A stretch of DNA of 64,000 nucleotides, from positions 1,116,001-1,180,000 of the forward strand of contig CAWFDX010000004.1 in the NCBI GenBank assembly GCA_963814645.1, in the 5' to 3' direction. Shown here one piece after another: positions 42,571-52,018 of the stretch (the stretch's first letter is position 1; every line of letters starts with the position of its first letter). The notes under the pieces are model-generated. The model did not search any database and was not told where the DNA came from. It saw only the letters and a program-made list of their open reading frames with translations. A program made the position numbers and the translations under genes. This stretch comes from RYN-230 sp963814645. GTDB lineage: Bacteria > Actinomycetota > Actinomycetes > Streptosporangiales > Streptosporangiaceae.

Positions 42571-43740
42571 TCAGGTGAACGCGGACAGGCCGGTGATGGC
42601 GCGGCCGACGATGAGGGTGTTCATCTCCCGGGTGCCCTCGTAGGAGTAGATGGCCTCGGCGTCGGCGACGAACCGGCCCACGTTGTGCTCCAGCAGGATG
42701 CCGTTGCCGCCCATCAGCTCCCGGGCCCAGCCGACCGTCTCGCGCATCCGCATCGTGCAGAACGCCTTGGCCAGCGCGGAGTGCTCGTCCCGGGCCTGGC
42801 CGGCTTCCTGCAGCCCGGCCAGCCGGGCGCACAGCGCGGCCGACGCGGTCGTGTTGGCCAGCATCTTCACCAGCAGGTCCTGGACCAGCTGGAAGCCGCC
42901 GATCGGGCGGCCGAACTGCTCGCGCTGCTTGGCGTAGGCCAGCGCATGCTCGTAGGCGCCGCGGCCGCAACCGGTGGCCATCCAGGCGACACCGGCCCGG
43001 GTCATCCGGAGCACCTCGGCGGTGTCCTTGAACGAGTGGGCGTTCTGCAGCCGGTTCGTTTCCGGCACCCGGACGTCGTCCAGCGTGATCCGGGCGTTCT
43101 GCACCACCCGCAGCGCGATCTTGTCTTCGAGCTTCTGGGTACTGAAGCCGGGCGCGCCCTGCTCCACCACGAACCCCTTGACCTGGCCGTCCGCTTCGTC
43201 CTTGGCCCAGATCACGATGAGGTCGGCGAACGTCGCATTGCCGATCCAGGTCTTCTGCCCGCGCAGCACCCAGCTGTCCCCGTCGCGGCGGGCGGTGGTG
43301 GTCAGCCCGCGGGCCGCGCCGGAGCCGGTGTCCGGCTCGGTCAGCCCGAACGCGCCGATCAGCTCCATCCGGGCCATCGGCGGCAGCCAGCGCTGCTTCT
43401 GCTCCTCGGACCCGCAGACGTAGATCGAGCCCATGGCCAGCCCGCCGTGCACCCCGCAGAACGTGGCGATGGACGGGTCGGTACGGGCCAGCTCCAGCGC
43501 GACCAGACCGTCCAGCAGCAGCCGCCCGCCGGGGCACCCATAGCCGTGGTACGGCAGCCCGGCGATACCCAGCCCGCGCAGGCCGGGGATCAGCTCGTGC
43601 GGGAACTGCGCCGTTACCCAGTACCGGTTGATCACCGGTGCCACTTCTTTTTCCATGAACGCCCGTACCCGGTGCAGCACGGCTCGCTCGGAATCATCGA
43701 GCAGCTGCTCCAGGCCGTAAAAATCGGCGTCGGGTTGCAT
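42571..43740 (-). CDS. Acyl-CoA dehydrogenase (glutaryl-CoA dehydrogenase-like)
   Basis: A 389-residue FAD enzyme for the first step of beta-oxidation or a related desaturation. Signatures are GAFGLTEPDTGSG, WIGNATFADLIVIWAK, REQFGRPIGGFQLVQDLL and the C-terminal catalytic loop YSYEGTREMNTLIVGRAITG with the base Glu. ATG 43740 follows GGGAGG. It is the last gene of the leftward operon starting at 47850 and lies 5 bp after the PHA depolymerase. Placement with PHA genes suggests it acts on the hydroxyacyl/enoyl-CoA pool. Confidence 0.9.
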   Translation of the reverse strand: MQPDADFYGLEQLLDDSERAVLHRVRAFMEKEVAPVINRYWVTAQFPHELIPGLRGLGIAGLPYHGYGCPGGRLLLDGLVALELARTDPSIATFCGVHGGLAMGSIYVCGSEEQKQRWLPPMARMELIGAFGLTEPDTGSGAARGLTTTARRDGDSWVLRGQKTWIGNATFADLIVIWAKDEADGQVKGFVVEQGAPGFSTQKLEDKIALRVVQNARITLDDVRVPETNRLQNAHSFKDTAEVLRMTRAGVAWMATGCGRGAYEHALAYAKQREQFGRPIGGFQLVQDLLVKMLANTTASAALCARLAGLQEAGQARDEHSALAKAFCTMRMRETVGWARELMGGNGILLEHNVGRFVADAEAIYSYEGTREMNTLIVGRAITGLSAFT

Positions 43741-43745
43741 CGGTG

Positions 43746-44651
43746 TTACCTCCCTGCGGACGGCGGGCCGGGCTCGGTCTCGGTGAGGAACTCGCTGATC
43801 AGCGGGGCCAGCAGGTCCGGGCGCAGCACCAGTTCGACGTGCCCGCCGTGGTAGGTGTGCAGCCGGGCATGCGGGATGAGCGAGGCCAGGATGTGCCCGT
43901 TGGCCAGCGGGATGATCGGATCGTCGTCACCGGCCAGCACCAGCGTGGGCTGGCGGAGCAGCGGCAGCAGCGGCAGCGAGGTCCAGCCTGCCCCGGCGGC
44001 CAGCTGGTACAGGTAGCCGCGGGACGGGCCGACCCGGGTCCACCGGTGCAGCACGCCGGCCACCTGGTCGGCGTCTTCCCGGGCGGTGCCGCCGTAGAGC
44101 TGGGCGGCGATCCGCCGGGTGTAGCCGGGGTCGAGGTACCGGCGCGGCGTGGCCAGCGTGGCCAGCACCCACGGGCTGGCCGGCACCATCAGCACCCCGG
44201 TCCCGGTGGCGACCAGCACCACCCGGCGGCAGCGGCGCCGCTCGGACAGCGCGAACTGCTGGGCCAGCGCGCCGCCCCAGGAGATGCCGAGGATGTCGGC
44301 CTGGTCGTGGCCGAGGTGGTCGAGCAGGCCGGCCAGCAGGTGGGCCAGCGTGCCGAACCGGTACGGCCGGGCCGGCAGCGGCGAGCCGCCCACGCCGGGC
44401 ACGTCGAACCGGATGACCTCGATGGCTGGGTCGAGGGCGGCCAGGAACGGCTCGAACGTCTCCAGGCTGGCGCCAATGCCGTTGGCCAGCAGCAGCGGGG
44501 GACCGCTGCCGGTGCCCGGCCGGACCGCGATGCGCAGCGGGGTGCGGCCGACCACCACCGTGCGGGTCACCGAGCGCTGCCGGGCCCGGCGCGCGGCGCG
44601 CCGGGCCCACAGCGACTCTCCGCCGTTTTGGGATTCAGCGGTCGAAGACAT
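43746..44651 (-). CDS. phaZ: Poly(3-hydroxyalkanoate) depolymerase-like alpha/beta hydrolase
   Basis: A 301-residue intracellular hydrolase. The N-terminal ...TVVVGRTPLRIAVRPG leads to PPLLLANGIGASLETFEPFLAAL, the nucleophile elbow GISWGGALAQQFAL, the acid in VLAGDDDPIIPLANG and His in YHGGHVELVLRPD. This layout is that of medium-chain-length PhaZ. It overlaps the 3' end of the PHA synthase gene by 17 bp, which supports the call. It would release hydroxyacids from storage granules. Confidence 0.85.
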   Translation of the reverse strand: MSSTAESQNGGESLWARRAARRARQRSVTRTVVVGRTPLRIAVRPGTGSGPPLLLANGIGASLETFEPFLAALDPAIEVIRFDVPGVGGSPLPARPYRFGTLAHLLAGLLDHLGHDQADILGISWGGALAQQFALSERRRCRRVVLVATGTGVLMVPASPWVLATLATPRRYLDPGYTRRIAAQLYGGTAREDADQVAGVLHRWTRVGPSRGYLYQLAAGAGWTSLPLLPLLRQPTLVLAGDDDPIIPLANGHILASLIPHARLHTYHGGHVELVLRPDLLAPLISEFLTETEPGPPSAGR

Positions 44652-46351
44652 AGCTTCCTGGTGCGGGTTCGAGGGGTGGCAGCTCCATGCTGCCGGGGGA
44701 GTCTGGGGCCGGTTTCTCTGCGCCGCTGCGCTCGCCCAGCCAGGCCGCGAAGTCCGGCCACCAGGAGCCCTTCTCGGCGGTGGCCTCGGCCAGCCAGGCC
44801 TCCGGATCTGGCGGGGTCTCCGGCGCGGTCCGGTACACCGCCTTGGCGTTGCCGACCGGGCTGACCATGGAGGCGATATGCCCGCTACGGGCCAGCACGA
44901 AGCGGCTGTCGCCGCCGAGCAGCTGGGTGCTGCGGTAGCAGGACTGCCAGGGGCACAGGTGATCCGCGGCGCCGGCCACCAGATAACCGTCGGTGCTGAC
45001 CGCGCCCAGGTCCACCGGGCTGCCCAGCATGGTGGCCCGGCCCGGCACGGTCAGGCTGTTGCCCAGGGCCAGCTCGATGAAGTCGCGGTGCACGCCGGCC
45101 GGCATCCGGGTGGTGTCCGCGTTCCAGTACAGGATGTCGAACGCCGGCGGCGGCCGGCCGAGCAGGTAGTTGTTCACCCAGTAGGTCCAGATCAGGTCGC
45201 CGGGCTTGAGCCAGGCGAAGATCTCGGCCAGCGCGGCGCCGTCAAGGTAACCGCGGGCCGCGGACGCGGCGATCGCGGCCCGGGCGGTGCGCTGGTCGAG
45301 CAGGGCCGCGGGCAGCCCGGCCCGGGCCTGGTCCAGCACGGTCACGGCCAGGGCCAGCCCGGCCAGCTCGTGCTGGCGGCCGGTTGCGGCCAGGTGCGCG
45401 GCCACCATGGCGGCCAGAATCCCGCCCGAGCACAGCGCGAGCAGCAGCGCCGAGTCCGCTCCGGTGATGTCGCGGGCAGCGGCCAGCGCGGCCAGAATCG
45501 CCTCGCCGTAGGTGTCCAGGGTCCAGTCCCGGTGCCGCACGTCCGGGTTCCGCCAGGAGATCATGAAGACCTGCTGCCCGGTGGAGACCAGGTACTCGAC
45601 CAGGCTGCGGCCGGGGGCCAGGTCCACGATGTAGTACTTGTTGATCACTGGCGGCACCACCAGCAGCGGCCGCTCGCGCACCTCGGTGGTGGCTGGGGCG
45701 TACTGGATCAGCTCAAAGACTGGGGTGCGCAGCACCACCGAGCCCGGCGTCACGGCCAGGTCGACCCCGACCGCGAACGCGTCCGGCTCGACCATGGCCG
45801 GGACCCGCGGCGGGGTGGCCAGATCCCCGGCCAGGCGGCGCGCGCCGGCCAGCACGCTGCCGCCGCCGGTGTCGATGGCCGCCTTCCAGAACGCCGGGTT
45901 CAGCACCGGGTTGTTGCTCGGGGCCAGGGCCTCGGCCAGGTTGGTCAGCTGGAAGCCGACCCGCTCCCGGTCCGCCCAGTCCAGTATCGGCGTCGGCCTG
46001 CAAGTCGGCCAGCGTGGCCGTGCCGGCCAGGTAGGCCTGCAGCACCCGGCGCAGCACCGGGTTGCCGGCCCAGGCCGGGTCGGTGAACCGGCGGTCCTTG
46101 GCCGCGGCAGCCAGCTCCGAACGCCCGGCGGCGATCCGGCCCAGCTCGCCGCCCAGGCCGCCCAGCCGGCTGGCCAGCAGTTGCGGGCGGCTGGCCAGCC
46201 GGGCCGCGAAGCGGGCCATGGCCGGGCCGGGCACGAACCGGCGGGCCGGGCCGAGCGCGGCGTCGGCCAGCAGCATGTCCAGCGGGCCTGCGGTGTCGGC
46301 CGGTGCTTCCGCCGCAGTGTCCTGCGTTCGTGCGTGCTGGGCCTGGCTCAT
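44635..46351 (-). pseudogene. phaC: PHA synthase PhaC, frameshifted
   Basis: The enzyme polymerises 3-hydroxyacyl-CoA into storage polyester. The N-terminal frame runs from ATG 46351 through RFTDPAWAGNPVLRRVLQAYL to TLADLQADAD, then fails near 45985. One extra base there (T on the plus strand) hides LDWADRERVGFQLTNLAEAL, after which the second frame carries NNPVLNPAFWKAAIDTGG and the rest to 44635. The catalytic Cys (LALCSGGIL), Asp (AGAADHLCPW) and His (SGHIASMVSP) are intact. Without the extra base it would be about 571 residues, normal for the family. It is either a recent mutation or a sequencing error. Confidence 0.85.
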
Positions 46352-47850
46352 GGCACCAGCCCCTCCGGCGGGCTGACCTCGCGGCGCAGGATCTTCCCCG
46401 TCGCGCCCTTGGGCAGCGCGTCAACCAGCCAGACGTGCCGCGGGTACTTGTACGCGGCGACCCGCGCCTTGACGAACGCGCGCAGCTCGTCCGGGGTGGC
46501 GCTGGCGCCGGGCTTGAGCGCCGCGGCCGCGCCGATCTCCTCGCCCAGCGTGGGGTGCGGGATGCCGATGACCGCCGCCTCGGCCACCGCCGGGTGCTCG
46601 TACAGCACCTCCTCGATCTCCCGCGGGTAGACGTTGAAGCCGCCCCGGATGACCAGGTCCTTCTTCCGGTCCACGATGAAGAAGTAGCCGTCCTCGTCCT
46701 GCCGGGCCAGGTCACCGGTACGCAGCCAGCCGTCCGGGATGGCCTCTTTGGTGGCCTCCGGCCGGCCCCAGTAGCCCTTCATCACGTTCGGCCCGCTGAT
46801 CGCGATCTCGCCCACCTCGCCACCCGGCACGTCACTGCCGTCCGGGGCGACCAGCCGAAGCTGCACGCCGCGCACCGGGGTGCCGATCGAGCCGGGCTTA
46901 CGCTCCCGGTCCGGGTGGTTGAACGCGGCCACCGGGGACGTCTCGGACAGCCCGTAGCCTTCCAGGATCATCGTGCCGAACGCGCCCTCGAACGAGCGGA
47001 GCAGTTCCACCGGGAGGGCCGCGCCGCCGCTGACACAGATCCGCAGTGAGCTGAGGTCGTACCGGTCCCGGTCCGGGTGGTGCAGCAGCGCCGCGTACAT
47101 GGTGGGCACGCCCTCGAACACGGTGACCCGGCAGCGCTGGATGATCTCCAGCGCCTGGGCCGGGTCGAACCGGGCCAGCAGGGCCAGCGCGGCGCCGGAG
47201 TTGACCGACGTGTTCAGCCCGCAGGTCAGCCCGAACACATGGAACAGCGGCAGGCAGCCCATGACCACGTCGGACGGGCTCAGGCTGAACAGGGTCTCGG
47301 CGCTCAGCTGGGCGTTGGTCCGCAGGTTGGCGTGGCTGAGCTCGGCGCCCTTGGGCTGCCCGGTGGTGCCCGAGGTGTACAGGATCAGCGCGGTGTCGCC
47401 GTCCGCCCGGTCGGCCACCCCGGGCGCGGGCAGCTGAGCCTGGAGCAGCGCGGTCAGGTCGGCGGCGCCCGCCGGGACGAAGCTGGCCCCCGCGGCGGCT
47501 GCGCCCTCGGCGGGCTCGCCGGGCGAATCGGCCGCCGCGAACAGCAGGCCCGCTCCGGAGTCGCTCAGGTAGTACTCGACCTCACGGGACTTGAGCAGCG
47601 GGTTCATCGGCACCACGGTGCCGCCCGCGCGGAGTACCCCGTAACACACGATGCAGAACTCGGGTGTGTTGGCCAGCATCACCCCGACCCGGTCGCCGGC
47701 CTGAAAACCCTGGCTGAAGAGGAACGCCGCGACGCGCGCGGCGTCGTCGTCGAACTCGGCATAACTGACCACCCGGTCGCCGGCCAGGATCGCGGGATGC
47801 TCGGGCTGCTTAGCGGCCTGGTCGGTGAGGAGCTGTGCGAGGTTGGCCAT
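46348..47850 (-). CDS. Long-chain fatty-acid-CoA ligase (AMP-forming)
   Basis: A 500-residue adenylate-forming ligase that activates a carboxylic acid with ATP and CoA. Motifs are LYTSGTTGQPKGAELSH (P-loop), GYGLSETSPV, GWLRTGDLA, DRKKDLVIRGGFNVYP and the catalytic Lys in LPKGATGKILRR. ATG 47850 follows AGGTGG; a longer frame upstream lacks similarity. Its stop overlaps the phaC start by 4 bp. As first gene of the PHA operon it would supply acyl-CoA from free fatty acids or recycle acids released by PhaZ. Confidence 0.92.
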   Translation of the reverse strand: MANLAQLLTDQAAKQPEHPAILAGDRVVSYAEFDDDAARVAAFLFSQGFQAGDRVGVMLANTPEFCIVCYGVLRAGGTVVPMNPLLKSREVEYYLSDSGAGLLFAAADSPGEPAEGAAAAGASFVPAGAADLTALLQAQLPAPGVADRADGDTALILYTSGTTGQPKGAELSHANLRTNAQLSAETLFSLSPSDVVMGCLPLFHVFGLTCGLNTSVNSGAALALLARFDPAQALEIIQRCRVTVFEGVPTMYAALLHHPDRDRYDLSSLRICVSGGAALPVELLRSFEGAFGTMILEGYGLSETSPVAAFNHPDRERKPGSIGTPVRGVQLRLVAPDGSDVPGGEVGEIAISGPNVMKGYWGRPEATKEAIPDGWLRTGDLARQDEDGYFFIVDRKKDLVIRGGFNVYPREIEEVLYEHPAVAEAAVIGIPHPTLGEEIGAAAALKPGASATPDELRAFVKARVAAYKYPRHVWLVDALPKGATGKILRREVSPPEGLVP

Positions 47851-47979
47851 CGTCCACCTCCGGTGCTGGTCTGGATCGAGGTTAACCCCAGGATCTGCCC
47901 TGGTGGCGGACATGTCGATGGCACCGGGTAACAGCGCTGCACCGGTCCCGTGGTGACGCGGGACAACGGCCAGCAGGGG

Positions 47980-49448
47980 TCAGGCGGCGCTGCCGGGGCG
48001 GTACCGGGCGGCGAGCGCCGTGGTCAGCTGCCCGGCCAGGGCGGCCGCCTGGTCGCGGATCTCCGGGATCGCGGTCGTCTCGTAGCGCAGCCCGCGCAGC
48101 GTCGGGCCGAGCGTGAACAGGGTCGCGCTGGGTGTGCCCGCGCTGTCCAGCACGGCGCCGTCCGGGCTGGCGTCGATGCCCAGCCGGTGCCGGTCCGGCC
48201 GGGCCTGCCCGCGGCTGAGCAGGTCGCGGAGCAGCGGGTCGGGGCTGGCCGTGATGTCCGGGCCCGGGCCGGTCGCGTTGATCAGCCAGCCCGCGGCCAG
48301 CTGGCTGACCGCGCCGCCGGCCGCCACGCTGACCAGCAACTGGCCGGCCTGCTCGGTGACCTCGGTGACCCGGGCGGGCAGCACCCGGAGGCGGCCGGCG
48401 ATTCGCAGCGCGGTGATCCGCTGCGCGGTGGCCGGCGGCATCCGGTGCCGGTGCACCTCCCAGTAGCGGGCGACGTGCCGCAGGAACACCCGCTGGTCCG
48501 CCGGGCTCAGCCGCTGCCACAGGCTGGGCAGCTCCGGCCGGAGCGCGTCGATCACGTCCTGCCACTGCTCCGGCCGGCTGGTCATGGCCGCCCGGACCTG
48601 CCAGATCAGGTCGCCCAGCCGGACCGGGCCCGGCAGGCGGCCAGCGCGGGCAGCCAGACGCTGTCCCCGCCCGGGGCGGGCATGCCCCGGTGCACCCGGG
48701 GCAGCAGGGCGTGCCGGGACACCGCGGTGACCTTGGCCGGTGGCCGGCCCCCAGCGCTGGTCACCGACATGGCCACGTCCAGCATGGACAGCCCGGTGCC
48801 CATGATCACCACCGGGCTGCCGTCGGCCACCGCGTCCAGCGCTCCCGGCGCCCACGGGTCAGCCACGAAGCGCGGGCTGGCCGGGACCGAGATCGGTGCG
48901 ACCGGCGGCGGGTTGCCGCTGGCCAGGATGGCCACGTCGGCCTCCAGGCAGCTGCCGTCGCCCAGCACCAGCCGCACCGGCCGGCCGCCGGTGCCCGGCC
49001 GGACCGCCACCACGTCGGCGGGCAGCTCGGTCAGCCGCGATTGTGGCGCGGCCCGCAACTGCGCGTCGCCCAGCAGGTCCTGCAGGTAGCGCCCGTAGAC
49101 CGTGCGGGGCAGGAAGCCCGGCGCGGGGAAACCGTGCCCGGCCGCCCACCGGACCAGGTGATCCGGCTCGCCGGCCAGGGCGCTCATCCGCCCGGCAGGG
49201 GCGTTCAGCAAATGGTCAGGGTTGGTGGTTGCGTACGCCTGGCCCAGCCCGTGCCGGCCGAGCCGGTCGATCAGGGCGATGCGCAGCGGGACGCGCCGGG
49301 CCACCGCGGCCCGCAGCAGGTGCACGGCGGCGAGTGTGCCGCTGGCCCCGCCGCCGATGATCGCGATGACCGGCCCGCGGCCAGCGGCCGGCCCGGGCAG
49401 ACCCAGGTCGGGATGCACTGCGCCGCGGGGGCGGGAGAAGCGGGCCAT
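47980..49448 (-). pseudogene. FAD/NAD(P)-binding oxidoreductase, frameshifted
   Basis: A flavoprotein of the NAD_binding_9 type. The first frame starts at ATG 49448 with the dinucleotide motif VIAIIGGGASGTLAAVHLL and continues through YATTNPDHLLNAPAGRMSALAG and VVIMGTGLSMLDVAMSV. It breaks near 48637 in a G/C run; one missing base would join it to PVRLGDLIWQVRAAM and the rest, ending with ETTAIPEIRDQAAALA. The whole would be about 489 residues, the usual length. It lies 1 bp after the flavin monooxygenase gene, last in the sulfonate operon. These proteins often sit with sulfur-acquisition monooxygenases in actinomycetes. Confidence 0.8.
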
Positions 49449-49449
49449 C

Positions 49450-50805
49450 TCAGCCCACCGGGGCCGGCGCGGCGCGGCCGCGCGGCGCCGCGAACAGGCT
49501 GTCCGGCCGCGGGATGCCGTAGTGCTCGCGCAGCGTGCGCCCGGTGTACTCGGTGCGGAACAGGCCGCGCTTGGCGAAGATCGGGATCACCTGCTCGGCG
49601 AACGTCTGCAGCCCGGACGGCAGCGCGGCGGGCATCACGTTGAACCCGTCCCCGGCGCCCCGCTCGAACCAGTCCTGGATGGTGTCCGCGACCTGCTCCG
49701 GGGTGCCGGTGAAGGTGCGGTGCCCGCGGCCGCCGCCGAGCCGGCCGAGCAGCTGGCGGACGGTCAGGTTCTCCCGGCGGCCCAGCTCGGTGACCAGGTC
49801 GAACCGGCTCTGCGCGCCCTCGACCCGCGGCCTTGAGTACACCTCGGCGGGCAGCGGCCGGTCCAGGTGCAGCGTGTCCGCGGGCACTTCGAGCACCCGG
49901 GACAGCCGGGCCAGCCCGTACTCCGGGATGATCAGCTCCTCGAGCTGGTCGGCCAGCGCGTGCGCCTCGGCCTCGGTGGAGCCGATCACCGGGACGATCC
50001 CGGGCAGGATCTTGACCAGGTCCGGGTCCCGGCCCAGCCGCCGGGCGCGCTGCTTGATGTCGGCGTAGAACTCCTGGCCGTCGGCCAGCGTCTGCTGCGC
50101 GGTGAAGATCGCCTCGGCGTACCGGGCGGCGAACTCCCGGCCGTCCTGCGACGAGCGGCCTGCACCAGCAGCGGGCGGCCCTGCGGCGAGCGGGGCACGT
50201 TCAGCGGGCCGCGCACCTGGTAGTAGCGGCCCTGGTAGTCCACCCGGTGGATGCGGTCCGGGTCGGCGTACAGGCCGGCCGCCTTGTCACCCAGTTCGGC
50301 GCCGTCCTCCCAGCTGTCCCACAGCCGGATGGACACGTCCACGAACTCGGCCGCGCGCTCGTACCGCTCCCGGTGCGACGGCCGCTCATCCAGGCCGAAG
50401 TTCTGCGCGGACGTGCGCTCGGCCGTGGTCACGATGTTCCAGCCGGCCCGCCCGCCGCTGATGTGGTCCAGCGACGCGAACCGGCGGGCCAGGTTGTACG
50501 GGGCGTTGTAGGTGGTCGAACGCGGTGGCGATCAGCCCGATGTGGCTGGTCACCCCGGCCAGCGCGGTGAGCAGCACGGTCGGCTCCAGCGCGCCGGCCG
50601 GGCGGTGCTTGGCGCTGTTCCACAGGGCCGGGCTGTCGGCCAGGAACAGCGAGTCGAACCTGGCCCGCTCGGCGAGCTGGGCCAGGTTGCGCCAGTGCGC
50701 CAGGTCGACGTTGGCGAACGGGTTGCTCTCGGGCAGCCGCCAGGCCGCCTCGTGATGCCCCGAGCTCATCAGGAATGCGTTGAAGTGCAAGTGCCGGTCG
50801 GTCAC
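49450..50805 (-). pseudogene. NtaA/SnaA/DszA-family flavin monooxygenase, two frame breaks
   Basis: A luciferase-fold FMNH2-dependent monooxygenase of the organosulfur/EDTA monooxygenase group. The N-terminus HLHFNAFLMSSGHHEAAWR is typical. Frame breaks occur near 50519 (one extra base; correct reading ATASTTYNAPYNLARRFASL) and near 50160 (missing bases; correct reading LLVQAGRSSQDGREFAARYA). The remaining sequence, to FAEQVIPIFAKRGLFRTEYTG and the C-terminus, is well conserved. It is probably a desulfonating or desulfurising enzyme partnered with SsuD. With two breaks in one gene, real inactivation or a locally poor sequence must be separated. Confidence 0.8.
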
Positions 50806-50815
50806 CGGTCCCCCC

Positions 50816-52018
50816 TCATGCGCTCACGCGGATCTGCGGCCGACCGGAGTTGGCCGCGGCGGCCTCGCGGCGGCGGATCTCCGGCAGCACGCCCTCGCCG
50901 AACCAGTACGCCTCCTCCAGGTGCGGGTAGCCGGACAGGATGAACTCGGTGATGCCGAGCGCGGCGTACTCCTCGATCAGGTCGGCCACCTTCTCGTGGC
51001 TGCCGACCAGGGCGGTGCCCGCGCCACCGCGGACCAGGCCGACCCCGGCCCACAGGTTCGGGTAGATCTCCAGGTCCTGCGCGGAGCCGCCGTGCCGGTA
51101 GGCGGCGTGCAGCGCGCGCATCCGGTCCTGGCCCACCGACTCGCTGGCGCCGAGGATCCGCTGCGCCTTGGTGATCTCGGCCGGGTCGATGTAGTCGAGC
51201 AGCCGGCTGGCCTCGGCCCAGGCGTCCTCTTCGGTGTCCCGGGTGATCACGTGCAGCCGGATGCCGAAGCGCAGCGTGCGGTCCTGGGCCGCGGCCAGCT
51301 CGCGGATCCAGCGCAGTTTCTCCGCCACCTGGGCCGGCGGCTCACCCCAGGTCAGGTACACGTCCGCGTGCTCGGCGGCGACCGGGCCGGCCGCGGCCGA
51401 CGAGCCGCCGAAGTAGATGCCGGGCAGCGGGTCCGGCGGGCGCAGCACGGTCGCCCCCTCGACCTGGTAGTACTGGCCGTCGAAGTCGAACGGCTCGCTG
51501 CCCCACGCGCCGCGGACGATGGCCAGGAACTCCGCGGTCCGCGCATACCGCTCGTCGTGCGACAGGTGGTCGCCGAACCGGCGCTGCTCGTCGGCCTGGC
51601 CGCCGGTGACCACGTTGAGCAGCAGTCGGCCGCCGGACAGCCGCTGGTAGGTGGCCGCCATCTGGGCGGCCAGCGTCGGCGAGGTCAGCCCGGGCCGGAA
51701 CGCGACCAGGAACTTCAGCCGCCTTGTCTCCCGGGTTAGGGCGGCGGTGACCAGCCAGGCGTCCTCGCACCAGGTCCCGGTCGGGGTGAGCACCGCCTCG
51801 AAGCCAAGCTGCTCGGCGGACCGGGCCACCTGGGCCAGGTACTCGATGTCGGGCGGCCGTTCCTGCGCCCCCGCGCCGCGGATGTGCGGTGCGGCCGGCC
51901 GCCTGGTTGGGGCGCCCGGCTGGCTGGCCCGGCCGGCCGGGGGCAGGCTGTGCCCGCGGCCCATGATCGACCGGCCGTCGCCGGTGGTGGGCAGGAACCA
52001 GTGGAAGGTCAGGCTCAT
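50816..52018 (-). CDS. ssuD: FMNH2-dependent alkanesulfonate monooxygenase
   Basis: A 400-residue luciferase-like enzyme releasing sulfite from alkanesulfonates. SsuD features are FHWFLPTTGDGR at the N-terminus, VLTPTGTWCEDAWLV, LKFLVAFRPGLTSPTLAAQMAAT, LLLNVVTGG and the conserved Arg/His region around LGITEFILSGYPHLEEAYWFGE. ATG 52018 is decided by the family N-terminus; a longer open frame upstream is an artefact. It overlaps the ssuA stop by 1 bp. It needs a flavin reductase, which is not in the window. Confidence 0.92.
   Translation of the reverse strand: MSLTFHWFLPTTGDGRSIMGRGHSLPPAGRASQPGAPTRRPAAPHIRGAGAQERPPDIEYLAQVARSAEQLGFEAVLTPTGTWCEDAWLVTAALTRETRRLKFLVAFRPGLTSPTLAAQMAATYQRLSGGRLLLNVVTGGQADEQRRFGDHLSHDERYARTAEFLAIVRGAWGSEPFDFDGQYYQVEGATVLRPPDPLPGIYFGGSSAAAGPVAAEHADVYLTWGEPPAQVAEKLRWIRELAAAQDRTLRFGIRLHVITRDTEEDAWAEASRLLDYIDPAEITKAQRILGASESVGQDRMRALHAAYRHGGSAQDLEIYPNLWAGVGLVRGGAGTALVGSHEKVADLIEEYAALGITEFILSGYPHLEEAYWFGEGVLPEIRRREAAAANSGRPQIRVSA

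Noticed and set aside
44635..45906. Separate intact short PHA synthase starting at GTG 45906
   Set aside because: The preceding frame encodes the missing N-terminal part in the right order, and the sequence between shows conserved PhaC residues across a single-base shift. One broken gene fits better than two genes.
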